Source: Paraburkholderia phenazinium
GTDB lineage: Bacteria > Pseudomonadota > Gammaproteobacteria > Burkholderiales > Burkholderiaceae
Assembly (NCBI RefSeq): GCF_900141745.1
Contig: NZ_FSRM01000001.1
Coordinates: forward strand, 620,001-684,000
Reading direction: 5' to 3'
Length of the DNA: 64,000 nucleotides
Positions 9,136-17,384 of the stretch are shown in pieces (within the stretch, counting starts at the first letter, position 1; each line of letters opens with the position of its first letter). Below the pieces are notes generated by a model, which was given only the letters and a program-made list of their open reading frames with translations, made no database searches and was not told the DNA's origin. Position numbers and translations under genes: made by a program.

Positions 9136-10848
9136 ATGCCGCTGACGAATGTTCCCGCTTCCGCCACCACCACCGGTGCGCGCCTTGTAGTCGATGCCCT
9201 GCTGACGCACGGTGTCGAACGTGTTTTCTGTGTGCCGGGCGAGAGCTTTCTCGCCGTGCTCGACTCGCTGCACGACGAGACTGAACGGATCCAGACCGTT
9301 GTCTGCCGGCACGAAGCGGCCGCCGCCAATATGGCCGAAGCGGTCGGCAAACTGACCGGTCGTCCCGGCGTGGCAATCGTCACGCGCGGACCCGGCGCGA
9401 CGCATGCGTCGATTGGCGTGCACACCGCGTTCCAGGACTCGACGCCGATGATCCTGCTGATCGGCCAATGCGCGCGCGAACATCTCGACCGCGAGGCGTT
9501 CCAGGAAATCGACTATCGACGCATGTTCGGCCAGATGGCGAAGTGGGTCGCGCAGATCGATGATCCGCGTCGCATTCCGGAGTATCTGAGTCACGCGTTC
9601 CATACTGCGACGTCAGGACGGCCAGGGCCTGTCGTGCTGTCGTTGCCGGAAGATGTCTTGAGCGACGCGTGTGCAGTGGTGCCAGGCGCGCCGGCTTATC
9701 ACCGTGTGGCGGCATCGCCGTCTGCGGCACAGATGGATCAGCTTCGGCAGTTGCTCGAAGGCGCACAGCGGCCGATGGTCATCGCCGGTGGTAGCGGCTG
9801 GACATCTGAGGCGAGCGCGGACCTGCAGCGCTTCGTCGAGAACTGGCAGTTGCCGATCGGTCTCGCGTTCCGCTTTCAGGACACGCTCGATAACGAGCAT
9901 GCGAACTACGCAGGCGATGTGGGACTTGGCATCAATCCCGCGCTGGCCAAGCGCATCGCGGATGCGGATCTGCTGCTCGTGTTTGGCCCGCGAATGGGTG
10001 AAGCCACGACCGGCGGATATACGCTGCTGGACATTCCGAAGACCAGGCAGACTTTGGTTCACGTGCATCAGGGCGCGGAGGAATTGGGCCGCGTGTATTC
10101 GGCAGATTTGCCGATCGTCTCCGGAATGCCTGAACTCGCGTCACTTCTCGCGGCCCTGCCGCCTCCTTCTTCAAAACCGGCATGGGCGGGAACTGCGGAA
10201 GAGGCGCATCGCTCCTACCTCGAGTGGCGAGTGCCGCGGCAGATTCCCGGCGACGTGCAAATGGGCGAGGTGATTCAGCAGCTGCGCGCGCACTTGCCCG
10301 AGGACGCCATCGTGACCAACGGCGCAGGCAACTACGCGACGTGGCTGCATCGACACTTCTCATACCGGCATTTCCGTTCGCAGGTCGCACCGACCAGCGG
10401 CGCGATGGGCTACGGCGTGCCAGCGGCCATTGCGGCGAAATCGCTCTATCCGCAGCGCACGGTGGTAGCGCTGGCCGGCGACGGCTGCTTCATGATGTCC
10501 GCTCAGGAACTGGCGACGGCGATGCAATACGACCTGCACGTTCTGTTCATCGTCGTGAACAACAACCACTTCGGCACGATCCGCATGCACCAGGAGCGGC
10601 ACTATCCGAACCGCGTGCATGGCACCGGCCTCACCAATCCGGATTTCGCGGCGTTCGCGCGATCTTTCGGCGCACATGGCGAGACAGTGGAACGTACCGA
10701 GGATTTCCTGCCGGCGCTCGAGCGTTCGCTCGCGGCGAAACGCGCAGCGGTAATCGAGATTCGCATCCCGCAGGAAGCGAGCACGCCTGGCGCGACTCTG
10801 GAGCAGATTCGGGAACAGGGGCGCAAGTTAAGGGGTGAAGGGAAATAG
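9136..10848 (+). CDS. Thiamine-diphosphate-dependent enzyme, acetolactate-synthase-like
   Basis: 570 residues with the three-domain layout of the acetohydroxyacid synthase/benzoylformate decarboxylase superfamily. The Pyr domain (1-170) has FCVPGESFLAVLD and the cofactor-activating glutamate E60 in CRHEAAAANMAEA. A middle domain spans roughly 190-330. The PP domain (about 370-540) has the ThDP motif GDGCFMMSAQELATAM ending in NNN. GGAGG lies 10 bases before ATG 9136. No regulatory small subunit is adjacent, so it is probably not the biosynthetic IlvB. It could be a 2-oxoacid decarboxylase or catabolic synthase. The 274 bases upstream show only a GTCGGC/GCCGAC inverted repeat around a CACGTG core. 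Substrate unknown. Confidence 0.8.
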   Translation: MPLTNVPASATTTGARLVVDALLTHGVERVFCVPGESFLAVLDSLHDETERIQTVVCRHEAAAANMAEAVGKLTGRPGVAIVTRGPGATHASIGVHTAFQDSTPMILLIGQCAREHLDREAFQEIDYRRMFGQMAKWVAQIDDPRRIPEYLSHAFHTATSGRPGPVVLSLPEDVLSDACAVVPGAPAYHRVAASPSAAQMDQLRQLLEGAQRPMVIAGGSGWTSEASADLQRFVENWQLPIGLAFRFQDTLDNEHANYAGDVGLGINPALAKRIADADLLLVFGPRMGEATTGGYTLLDIPKTRQTLVHVHQGAEELGRVYSADLPIVSGMPELASLLAALPPPSSKPAWAGTAEEAHRSYLEWRVPRQIPGDVQMGEVIQQLRAHLPEDAIVTNGAGNYATWLHRHFSYRHFRSQVAPTSGAMGYGVPAAIAAKSLYPQRTVVALAGDGCFMMSAQELATAMQYDLHVLFIVVNNNHFGTIRMHQERHYPNRVHGTGLTNPDFAAFARSFGAHGETVERTEDFLPALERSLAAKRAAVIEIRIPQEASTPGATLEQIREQGRKLRGEGK

Positions 10849-10905
10849 CTGACGTACGAATGACTCTGTCGGCGCGGCCGCTCGACGCTCTCGCGACGAC
10901 GGCCG

Positions 10906-11538
10906 CTAGGCCGAGATCACAGCCAACGCGCCGAGCTCCTTCATCAAAGCCGGCTTGCGCCCCTCGATCACATCTATCTGAATCTGATAGATCACGGATT
11001 TGATCACTTCGGTCTGATTCATCTCCGTATCTTCAGTCAGCGTCTTGATGTCTTCGGCGATGCGCGGCGTGACCTTTATGGAGAGGCGCCTGCGCGCGGC
11101 GCCACGCTGCTCCTTGAAGCGCGCCACGGCTGAGCGATGCGCCCTCATCAACCGCTCCCGAGGATACTCGCCGGAGGCAAACCGATGCAGATACAAGATC
11201 ATTAAAACCTTGCGAAACTCGGTTGAACTCGCGCTATCGATTGTGTACGCAGCGAGATCAAGCATATCCAGATAAATAGCGGGCAACTGCGCCTCGATGG
11301 CCTTCACTTCCTTCTGACGGGTTTCGCGAATAGCCGGCGTGGACTGCGCGGGGATGGCGACTACTTCATCGCACACGTCGCAAACTGAGACGAGGATGTC
11401 CTTGACCTCACCCTTGCCGTCACTGAACGGCACATTGCGGCGCGCAAAGGTCGAACTCACGAGCTGCTGACAGCTGTGACAGATCGCCTTGCTCTTCTCG
11501 CCTTCTTCATACAGTTTTGTGTTCATGGTCCTGCTCAC
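10906..11538 (-). CDS. MqsA-like antitoxin with ribbon-helix-helix-like C terminus
   Basis: 210 residues. The N-terminal zinc knuckle has C20-x2-C23 (ICHSC) and C53-x2-C56 (CDVC), as in YgiT/MqsA antitoxins. The middle is helical. The C-terminal part (about 150-195) reads RRLSIKVTP, then a helix and MNQTEVIKSVIYQI, which looks like a ribbon-helix-helix DNA-binding domain instead of the Xre-type HTH of classical MqsA. The start overlaps the upstream toxin stop by four bases (ATGA), giving toxin-first order as in mqsRA. A later in-frame ATG at 11526 is also possible. Expected role: neutralise the toxin and repress the shared promoter. Assignment rests on motif and layout, not on close sequence identity. 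Confidence 0.65.
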   Translation of the reverse strand: MSRTMNTKLYEEGEKSKAICHSCQQLVSSTFARRNVPFSDGKGEVKDILVSVCDVCDEVVAIPAQSTPAIRETRQKEVKAIEAQLPAIYLDMLDLAAYTIDSASSTEFRKVLMILYLHRFASGEYPRERLMRAHRSAVARFKEQRGAARRRLSIKVTPRIAEDIKTLTEDTEMNQTEVIKSVIYQIQIDVIEGRKPALMKELGALAVISA

Positions 11539-11840
11539 TGGTGAACGCTTATAAACATGGTGTATGGATCGCCGACGAAGTAAAACTTCACGTACCAGCC
11601 ACCTGACGCGATGACATGCACATCGATCGACGCGAACCTGTGATGCGGCGACGATACGTATTCAGTGTCATCACTCTTGACGATGACGCGTTCCACTAAC
11701 TGCGGCGTCACCTCCGCCATAGCAAGAAGGTTTTTGACATCGACGTTACGACGCGACTCATGCTGAAACCTGCCGGACCTAAGCGCGGCGACGACCGCCT
11801 GCTTAACCTCGCGATATTTAACTGGTATCGTCAAAAGCAC
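11535..11840 (-). CDS. MqsR-like toxin candidate
   Basis: 101 residues from a GTG at 11840 (a TTG two codons later is another option). The order of elements recalls MqsR, a RelE-fold mRNA interferase: a basic helix with VKYREVKQAVVAALRSG, a loop, a second helix VTPQLVERVIVK, then SIDVHVIASGGWYVKFYF and a closing strand TMFISVH, comparable to the MqsR end. Size, toxin-first order and the four-base overlap with the zinc-knuckle gene support a type II toxin-antitoxin pair. No ribosome site is visible before the GTG. The -10 box lies so close that the mRNA may be leaderless. Catalytic residues cannot be assigned from sequence alone. Confidence 0.6.
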   Translation of the reverse strand: MLLTIPVKYREVKQAVVAALRSGRFQHESRRNVDVKNLLAMAEVTPQLVERVIVKSDDTEYVSSPHHRFASIDVHVIASGGWYVKFYFVGDPYTMFISVHQ

Positions 11841-11846
11841 CCCCGA

Positions 11847-11880
11847 ATTATACGACGTTTATCGTATGAAATGTCGATGT
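11847..11880 (-). promoter_or_regulatory. Toxin-antitoxin promoter with overlapping palindrome
   Basis: On the minus strand a perfect TATAAT lies at 11852-11847, with a weak -35 region (TCGACA/GACATT) around 11870-11878. An inverted repeat ATACGA-N6-TCGTAT (11850-11867) overlaps the -10 box, a natural operator position for autorepression by the antitoxin. The predicted transcript would begin at about the GTG codon 11840. Confidence 0.5.
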
Positions 11881-12266
11881 GACCGATTTCATACACCATC
11901 GCAATTGTTGAGGACTTTTGATCGACCGACGAGTCATCCGGATGGCCAGGCGTGGAGAGACGAACCGGCAACGCCCGTCCGATGGACTCCAGAGTCGCGG
12001 CATCCGAACAGACGAGAGGACAGCAATGCTGGCATTGCGGATATTTTTGCGGACACCGTCTGTATGCGCGGCCAGGGTTGTTCGCCGGCCGAATTGCGCC
12101 TCGACTATCAACGACCAATTTGCAGACTTTTCTGCATTGAATTGGGATGGCACGCGGGGTAAAAATCTTCAGGAGCTAAATAGGCTCCGCATCGCGGCCT
12201 CCTAACGTTTGCAGTCCTGCTGAATCAGGTCGCGCCTCTCAAAACAACCGCAGGGAGGCTAGGTCA
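11881..12266. other. Intergenic stretch without a confident gene
   Basis: About 390 bases between the toxin-antitoxin promoter and the vgrG remnant. Several short frames run through it on both strands, but none has a ribosome site with family-like sequence. Base composition is mixed, with AT-rich patches near 12040 and 12110-12180. It may be decayed mobile or secretion-related DNA. A good ribosome site (AGGGAGG, 12252-12258) at its right end serves the next frame. Confidence 0.5.
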
Positions 12267-12434
12267 ATGACAGATCTGCAAGACGCACTGCAAGCCCTAC
12301 CGGGTCGAGAGGCGTATCACCTCGACGTACCCGGCACAGACAGCGTAGAGACGCTCTCAGTCGTATCTTTCGAGGCCACCGAGAAGATGGGGGAGCCCCG
12401 ACGCTCCCTGCTCCGAATCATCGGCCCGACCTGA
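12267..12434 (+). pseudogene. Truncated vgrG (N-terminal 40 or so residues only)
   Basis: A 55-codon frame with a strong AGGGAGG ribosome site. The first 43 residues match the beginning of Burkholderia-type VgrG spike proteins: an ALQALPGREAYHLDVPG segment, then SFEATEKMGEP, which in intact VgrG leads into the gp27-like domain. After GEP the sequence becomes unrelated (RRSLLRIIGPT) and stops. An intact VgrG has 600-900 residues, so this is a relic from an internal deletion or recombination. It directly precedes a large cell-wall hydrolase, the usual place for a type VI secretion effector. It may still be translated. Confidence 0.75.
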
Positions 12435-12481
12435 CTGCACATGCCTCGCGGTTTTCCGGCTAACTTCATCGAATCCGAAAA

Positions 12482-15349
12482 ATGACCCTCCCCCAAAGCC
12501 ATCCACCGGCCCCGCAGAACCATCCGGCTATCACTCCGGCTGCGCCCGCGGCTGCACCCCAGTCCGCATCGCCGCTGACCTGGCGCTATCCCTTTCCCGC
12601 AAGGGACGGTAAGGAGGCCGCCGATCCGCAGGTGTTTTACAGCGCACTGGGCGCGATGAGTGACGGCGTCTTCCCTCTCGGTGTCAATGGCTTCCCACAC
12701 GGCGGCGTTCATTTCGGGCCGGCCTCGGCCTCACGTCTGGAGCAGTCCAAAGGCGTGCGCGTGATTGCCGACGGCGATATCGTCGCGTTCAAGCTCGACG
12801 ATGCGTACCCGCATTTGCTTTTCTCACAGGATCGTCGCTGGTCCATGTATTCGACCGGCTTTGTACTGGTGCGCCACCAGATGACGATGCCGGCTGCACC
12901 GGGTAGTAACGCGGCACAGCCCGCCGACGAGACGCTGACATTCTTCAGTCTCTATCTGCACATGGCAGACTGGAGCACCTATCTGTCGGACAGTAAGCTT
13001 GTGCGGCCAGGCTGGTGGCCAGGCGTGGACGCGTTCCGTATCGGGGCGAAAGACACGCAGAATGGCAGTGGCGCATCCGGTGCGTTCGTGTACACGGCTC
13101 CGACGGTAGGAAAGAACAAAAGCCGGTACATCAAGGGGGAGCGAGTTGGCTTTCTGCCAGAAGGCAGCGAAATCACAATCAGTGAAACGCGTGGGCCGTG
13201 GGGGCATATCAAGGAGATCACCGCAGGCAATATGGTTTCGCCCACGAGTGGTGGCGTTTTTGGGTCGGACGACCTGAATGTCCCATGGGTCCATCCAGAC
13301 GACGACACAACTGGTACAGCACCCGTTACACCTGAAAACGACTGGGGGTGGATCTACCTGCACGATCAGCAGGCCGTGAAAGAGCCGATAGGTGTCGGCA
13401 CGGTGATTACGCCGTCCGGGACCACGCCGATCCAAGTGAAGGCGGGAACATTGTTGGGCCGGCTTGGGGAATACATCGATTACGAAACCTCGACGCCTTT
13501 GCCGCCCGTCCCGAGTCGGCAGTTGCTGCATCTTGAAGTGTTTGCCGACGAAACACTAAAGAGTTTCATCGAAAAAAGTCGCGCACGGGCAACGCAACTG
13601 CCGGTAAGTGATCGAACCATCTTTGTTATCCAAGCGGGTGCGAAGCTTGTCGCAAAGCCGACTGACGCCGACCTCTACCTTGGCGCAGCGGTGCAGCTTG
13701 CCAAGCTCACCCTTACCTCTACCAGCCCGAAAACTGGGCCCTGGGTTCACGTCCAGCCGTGGATTGATGGTGCAGGTCATGCGCAGCAATACCAGAATCC
13801 CGTCTGGATTGCTCGTTCGGGGTTGAGCCGTCTCGATTCTCCGAACGGTCTCCCGGCCTGGAAATCGTTCCCGCTGCAATTGAGCCAGGTGGGTTCACCA
13901 GTCAATGCAGATCTGGTGGCATATCCAGGCACGGAGCTTGATTCACTCGGTGATGGAAATGTAGCTGTCGATGACAAGGGAGTAACCTGGTGGCGCCTCG
14001 AACTCGGCACGGGTTCGGGACAAACGGCATCGGGTTGGGTTTGTGGTGCGAAGCTGGGCAGTAGTGCAACCCATCCAGGCACACATTGGGAGAGTCCGTG
14101 GGCATGGCCGGGCTTTGAAATTGTGGACGCAACAGGGATCAACCTCACCGACGCCTTCAAACGAAATCTTTCGGTCACCGGTTCGGCGAATCCGAAAGAA
14201 CAGAAAGCATTCGCGCCATCCACTGAGGCGGTAGGCAACAGTGCTCTCCTGTCAAAGCTTGAGCAGACTGTAAGTCGCTTGCCGTCGTCTCGTGGAGTAA
14301 AAGATGAACGAGGTAAGGACGGCAGCGTAATTGTGACGGCGGTCAAGTTACGGCAGGCACTTGGACGGCGATGGCTGGCAAGTGATCTGTGCCATGTCAT
14401 CTTGAAATACGAGAGCGAATGGGGCGGTGGCATGAACCGCTGGGAAGCGCTTACGCCGCTCATGCGTAACGCGGCCGAGAACTGGAAATGCGAGCTGGAG
14501 CGGATCAAAAAGCTTCAGTGGTGGGATTCAGTGAAAGATAAGGTGGAAGGTTTTCCGTCCAGCCCAGTGGTGAATCACATACATCCGGTGGCTTTGATTG
14601 GGAATTTCTTGCGGTACGGCTTCCGATTCACGCTGGAAATGGTGCAACACATTTTCCCCACAGCGACCGTTGCAACGTTGCAGGTCGTCATAGACGAACT
14701 GAATACAAATATTGAATTGTTCAAGCTGGACACATCCCTTAGGCGAGAGCATTTTTTTGCTCAGGTCCGCCGGGAGGCGGGTCCGTCATTGGCGGTCCAT
14801 GATGGCGAGAGTTTGAACTACCCGCCATCAAGATTGATACAAAAATTCTCGTATTTTCAGCAACATCCTAACGAAGCCGAACAATATGGGCGCACGAGCG
14901 CACACTCCGCCGATCAGGAAGCTATCGCGAACCGCGCCTACGGAGGCAGAAACGGCAACGTTCAGAATGGAGATGGGTGGAACTACCGCGGAAGAGGTTT
15001 GATACAGATTACTGGGAGAGCGCAATATGGGAAATTTTCAGCGTGGCATCGGCAGAATTCGCATGGATGGCCAAATGAGGCGAATTTAGATTTTCTAGAT
15101 GATTTCCAATTGGTCGGACAGATCAAATACGCGACAAGGTCAGCGGCTGCCTATTGGGTAGACAACCAAATGTATCAAATTGCGGATGAAGGCACATCAA
15201 GCAACGTTGTAGACAATATCACTAAGGTGATAAATCCAGGGCTTTTTTCCCACCGTCTTGGCCAGCCTATTAACGCAGAAAACATGGCCGACATCGTCGA
15301 TAGACAGAATAATTTTTCCGCCATTCACAGCTGGCAAGGATTGAAGTGA
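12482..15349 (+). CDS. Two-domain cell-wall hydrolase, M23-like plus GH19; candidate type VI effector
   Basis: 955 residues, no signal peptide, Pro/Ala-rich first 35 residues. Residues about 60-360 follow an M23 (LytM) layout: HGGVHFG (H73, H77), VIADGDIVAF, SLYLHMADW (H160), GTLLGRLGEYI and LLHLEVF (H350). SH3-like stretches are inserted, and the usual H-x-G-x-D is altered, so peptidase activity is uncertain. Residues about 750-950 are GH19 chitinase/endolysin-like: AQVRREAGPS with candidate catalytic E765, ESLNY (E776), then WNYRGRGLIQITGRAQY. The absence of a signal peptide, the upstream vgrG relic and the downstream exported small protein fit a type VI effector acting on peptidoglycan. 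The 3' third is clearly more AT-rich than the 5' part. Confidence 0.8.
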   Translation: MTLPQSHPPAPQNHPAITPAAPAAAPQSASPLTWRYPFPARDGKEAADPQVFYSALGAMSDGVFPLGVNGFPHGGVHFGPASASRLEQSKGVRVIADGDIVAFKLDDAYPHLLFSQDRRWSMYSTGFVLVRHQMTMPAAPGSNAAQPADETLTFFSLYLHMADWSTYLSDSKLVRPGWWPGVDAFRIGAKDTQNGSGASGAFVYTAPTVGKNKSRYIKGERVGFLPEGSEITISETRGPWGHIKEITAGNMVSPTSGGVFGSDDLNVPWVHPDDDTTGTAPVTPENDWGWIYLHDQQAVKEPIGVGTVITPSGTTPIQVKAGTLLGRLGEYIDYETSTPLPPVPSRQLLHLEVFADETLKSFIEKSRARATQLPVSDRTIFVIQAGAKLVAKPTDADLYLGAAVQLAKLTLTSTSPKTGPWVHVQPWIDGAGHAQQYQNPVWIARSGLSRLDSPNGLPAWKSFPLQLSQVGSPVNADLVAYPGTELDSLGDGNVAVDDKGVTWWRLELGTGSGQTASGWVCGAKLGSSATHPGTHWESPWAWPGFEIVDATGINLTDAFKRNLSVTGSANPKEQKAFAPSTEAVGNSALLSKLEQTVSRLPSSRGVKDERGKDGSVIVTAVKLRQALGRRWLASDLCHVILKYESEWGGGMNRWEALTPLMRNAAENWKCELERIKKLQWWDSVKDKVEGFPSSPVVNHIHPVALIGNFLRYGFRFTLEMVQHIFPTATVATLQVVIDELNTNIELFKLDTSLRREHFFAQVRREAGPSLAVHDGESLNYPPSRLIQKFSYFQQHPNEAEQYGRTSAHSADQEAIANRAYGGRNGNVQNGDGWNYRGRGLIQITGRAQYGKFSAWHRQNSHGWPNEANLDFLDDFQLVGQIKYATRSAAAYWVDNQMYQIADEGTSSNVVDNITKVINPGLFSHRLGQPINAENMADIVDRQNNFSAIHSWQGLK

Positions 15350-15354
15350 TATCT

Positions 15355-15849
15355 ATGAGGAAATCTATTTTTCTTACTTTCATGCTCTGCCTACGCGTCA
15401 GTGCGGCGAATGCACAAGTTCAATCTTTGCCAAGCGAAGATTCGCTTTGTCGTGAAGGCGAGGACATTTACTTCAGCTGCCCGCTAGAGAATGGGAAGAC
15501 AATTTCAGTTTGCGCGAAAAATAACGTCAGCCCGAACCAAGGTTACGTTAGATATGAGTACGGAAATAAAGAAAGCAGTTTCAATTATCCCCTCGAAAAT
15601 ATGCCACCGGGTGATAGATTTGCGATATCTGACGTTTCCGAGGGAAGCATTCATGGCTTACACTTGAAATTTACGCGCGGAATGTACACTTACGTTGTGT
15701 CTTCAGTGTGGCCAGGAGAGCTGTATGTGTCCAAACGCGGGAATATTGCTTTTGACAAGGAGTGTCAAGCCTCGCGCTATAAAAGTTTCTCGAATAAAAT
15801 TTTCGATGGAATAAGGCAGGTAGCGCCCTCCAAGGTTGATTTTCACTGA
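15355..15849 (+). CDS. Exported small protein, candidate immunity protein
   Basis: 164 residues from ATG 15355, five bases after the hydrolase stop. A GTG at 15346 would overlap that stop, but the ATG gives a cleaner signal peptide: MRKS, a hydrophobic core (IFLTFMLCL) and AANA before QVQ. The mature protein has four cysteines (SLC, FSC, SVC, KEC), suggesting periplasmic disulfides, and mostly beta-like sequence. I recognise no family. Position directly after a peptidoglycan hydrolase, periplasmic targeting and matching AT-rich composition make an immunity protein guarding the producer's own wall the most likely role. This is inference. Confidence 0.6.
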   Translation: MRKSIFLTFMLCLRVSAANAQVQSLPSEDSLCREGEDIYFSCPLENGKTISVCAKNNVSPNQGYVRYEYGNKESSFNYPLENMPPGDRFAISDVSEGSIHGLHLKFTRGMYTYVVSSVWPGELYVSKRGNIAFDKECQASRYKSFSNKIFDGIRQVAPSKVDFH

Positions 15850-15909
15850 GTCAAATCATAGAAAGGTGGCAGACGTGAGCCGACGTCACCGGCAGCGCAG
15901 ACGCATTTT

Positions 15910-15933
15910 AAAAATTCCACCATTGGAATTTTT
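15910..15933. terminator. AT-rich stem-loop after the immunity-like gene
   Basis: Perfect 10-bp stem AAAAATTCCA / TGGAATTTTT with loop CCAT, 60 bases after the stop of the exported small protein. The A/T runs inside the stem make it a possible bidirectional terminator between convergent genes. Confidence 0.6.
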
Positions 15934-16026
15934 CCACCAACCGGGTGGCGGTAAGACTGACGTAGCGAGTGGATACTTTCCCAATATCCGCCCATAGGGC
16001 TTGAGCCTGGCGTTTGCCTTTTCGGC

Positions 16027-16066
16027 AAAAAAATAAAACCCTACGAGCCATGAGAGACCCGTAGGG
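16027..16066 (-). terminator. Rho-independent terminator of the minus-strand LivK-type gene
   Basis: On the minus strand CCCTACG (16066-16060) and CGTAGGG (16045-16039) form a 7-bp stem with a 14-base loop, followed by TTTTATTTTTTT. It lies about 80 bases after the stop at 16148. Confidence 0.85.
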
Positions 16067-16147
16067 CACAAAACACCAAGCCAGCCATTCAACGCTTGAA
16101 AAATCAACTAAACCGAACCACCCTCAAGCGCCGCGAGGCAAAAAAAC

Positions 16148-17296
16148 TCACTTCCCACCAACACTCTGCAAAGTCGTCCACTTCCCATCAACAACCTTGT
16201 AAAGCGTAATCCCACCATTCTTAAGATCACCCTTACCGTCATACTCAAGATGCGCCGCAGTGACAGCCGGCATATCGGTCTTGGCGAGGAACGGCAAATA
16301 CTTAGCCGGATCGGTCGAATTAGCCTTCTTCATGGCAGCGAACATCGCCATAGCACCATCGTATGCATACGGCGAGTACGTCTGCACATCCTCATTAAAA
16401 CGCTTCTTATACTTGCTGACATAGTCAGCACCACCAGGCATCTGATCAAGCGGCAGCCCAGCCAGCGAAGCAACAGTCCCATTAGCCGCATCGCCAGCGA
16501 GCGACAGGAACGTCGGCGTATGGACCATCTCACCGCCCATGAGCGGAGCCTTGATACCAAGCTCCCGCATCTGCTTGACCATCGGCGCAGCTTGCGAATC
16601 CGCACCACCGTAATAGATGAGATCCGGATTAACCGACTTCAACTTGGTCAGAATCGACTTGAAGTCAACAGCCTTGTCATTGGTGAACTCACGATCAACG
16701 ATCGCCCCACCTGAAGCCTTGGCCGCCTTCTCGAACTGATCAGCCAACCCCTGCCCATAAGCCGTGCGGTCGTCGACAATAGCAATCTTCTTCATGCCAA
16801 GATTCTTCACCGCAAACGTCCCGGCAACCGAACCTTGCTGCGTATCGGACGTCATCATGCGGAAAGTCGTCTTGAAGCCTTGTTGCGTGTACTCAGGCGC
16901 CGTCGCCATGGCGATTTCGGGGATGCCCGCGTTCGCGTAGATGCGCGAAGCCGGGATCGTCGTGCCCGAGTTGAAGTGGCCGAGCATGCCCTTGATGTTG
17001 TCGTCCACCAGCTTCTGCGCGACGGTCGTGCCGGTGCGCGGATCCGCCTGGTCGTCCGCCGAATCGAGAACGAAGCGAACCTGCTTGCCGCCGATCATCG
17101 GCTTGCTTGCGTTTTCTTCTTCCACAGCCAGCGTGATGCCGTTCTGGAAGTCCTTGCCGTAGTGGGCCTGTGCGCCCGTCATCGGGCCGGCAAAACCGAC
17201 CTTCACGTCTTCGACCTGCTGTGCGTGTGCTGTCCCCGCCAGCGACATGGCTGCGACGAGCGCGGCGCCTGCCAGCTGTTTCATCTTGTGTTGCAT
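16148..17296 (-). CDS. Branched-chain amino-acid-type ABC substrate-binding protein
   Basis: 382 residues with a Sec signal peptide (MQHKMKQL, hydrophobic core, TAHA cleavage before QQVED). The mature protein shows the LivJ/LivK pattern: VKVGFAGPMTGAQAHYGKDFQNGITLAVEE at the N terminus, VAQKLVDDNIKGMLGHFNSGTTIPAS, KIAIVDDRTAYGQGLADQFEKA, and SPYAYDGAMAMFAAM near the C terminus. It captures branched-chain or related amino acids in the periplasm for a LivHMGF transporter. No permease or ATPase gene adjoins it, so it probably feeds components encoded elsewhere, possibly one of the two liv clusters at 45-55 kb. AAGGAGAAG precedes the ATG, and an intrinsic terminator follows. Confidence 0.92.
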   Translation of the reverse strand: MQHKMKQLAGAALVAAMSLAGTAHAQQVEDVKVGFAGPMTGAQAHYGKDFQNGITLAVEEENASKPMIGGKQVRFVLDSADDQADPRTGTTVAQKLVDDNIKGMLGHFNSGTTIPASRIYANAGIPEIAMATAPEYTQQGFKTTFRMMTSDTQQGSVAGTFAVKNLGMKKIAIVDDRTAYGQGLADQFEKAAKASGGAIVDREFTNDKAVDFKSILTKLKSVNPDLIYYGGADSQAAPMVKQMRELGIKAPLMGGEMVHTPTFLSLAGDAANGTVASLAGLPLDQMPGGADYVSKYKKRFNEDVQTYSPYAYDGAMAMFAAMKKANSTDPAKYLPFLAKTDMPAVTAAHLEYDGKGDLKNGGITLYKVVDGKWTTLQSVGGK

Positions 17297-17384
17297 AGCT
17301 TCTCCTTGGTACCAGGTGTGAGTGGAGCGGTTTCGGGGTCGCCGTACCGCTTCCGTTTAATTGAATCGACCGTTAAAGGTTCGC

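Noticed and set aside
8770..9603. Minus-strand frame covering the sdaA end, the intergenic stretch and the ThDP gene start
   Set aside because: Part of it (around 8870-9060) looks protein-like, but there is no start codon with a ribosome site in the intergenic part and the rest is antisense to the ThDP gene.
11918..12205. A plus-strand frame of 95 codons between the toxin-antitoxin pair and the vgrG relic
   Set aside because: No family match recognised and no ribosome site; the frame ends amid mixed-composition sequence.
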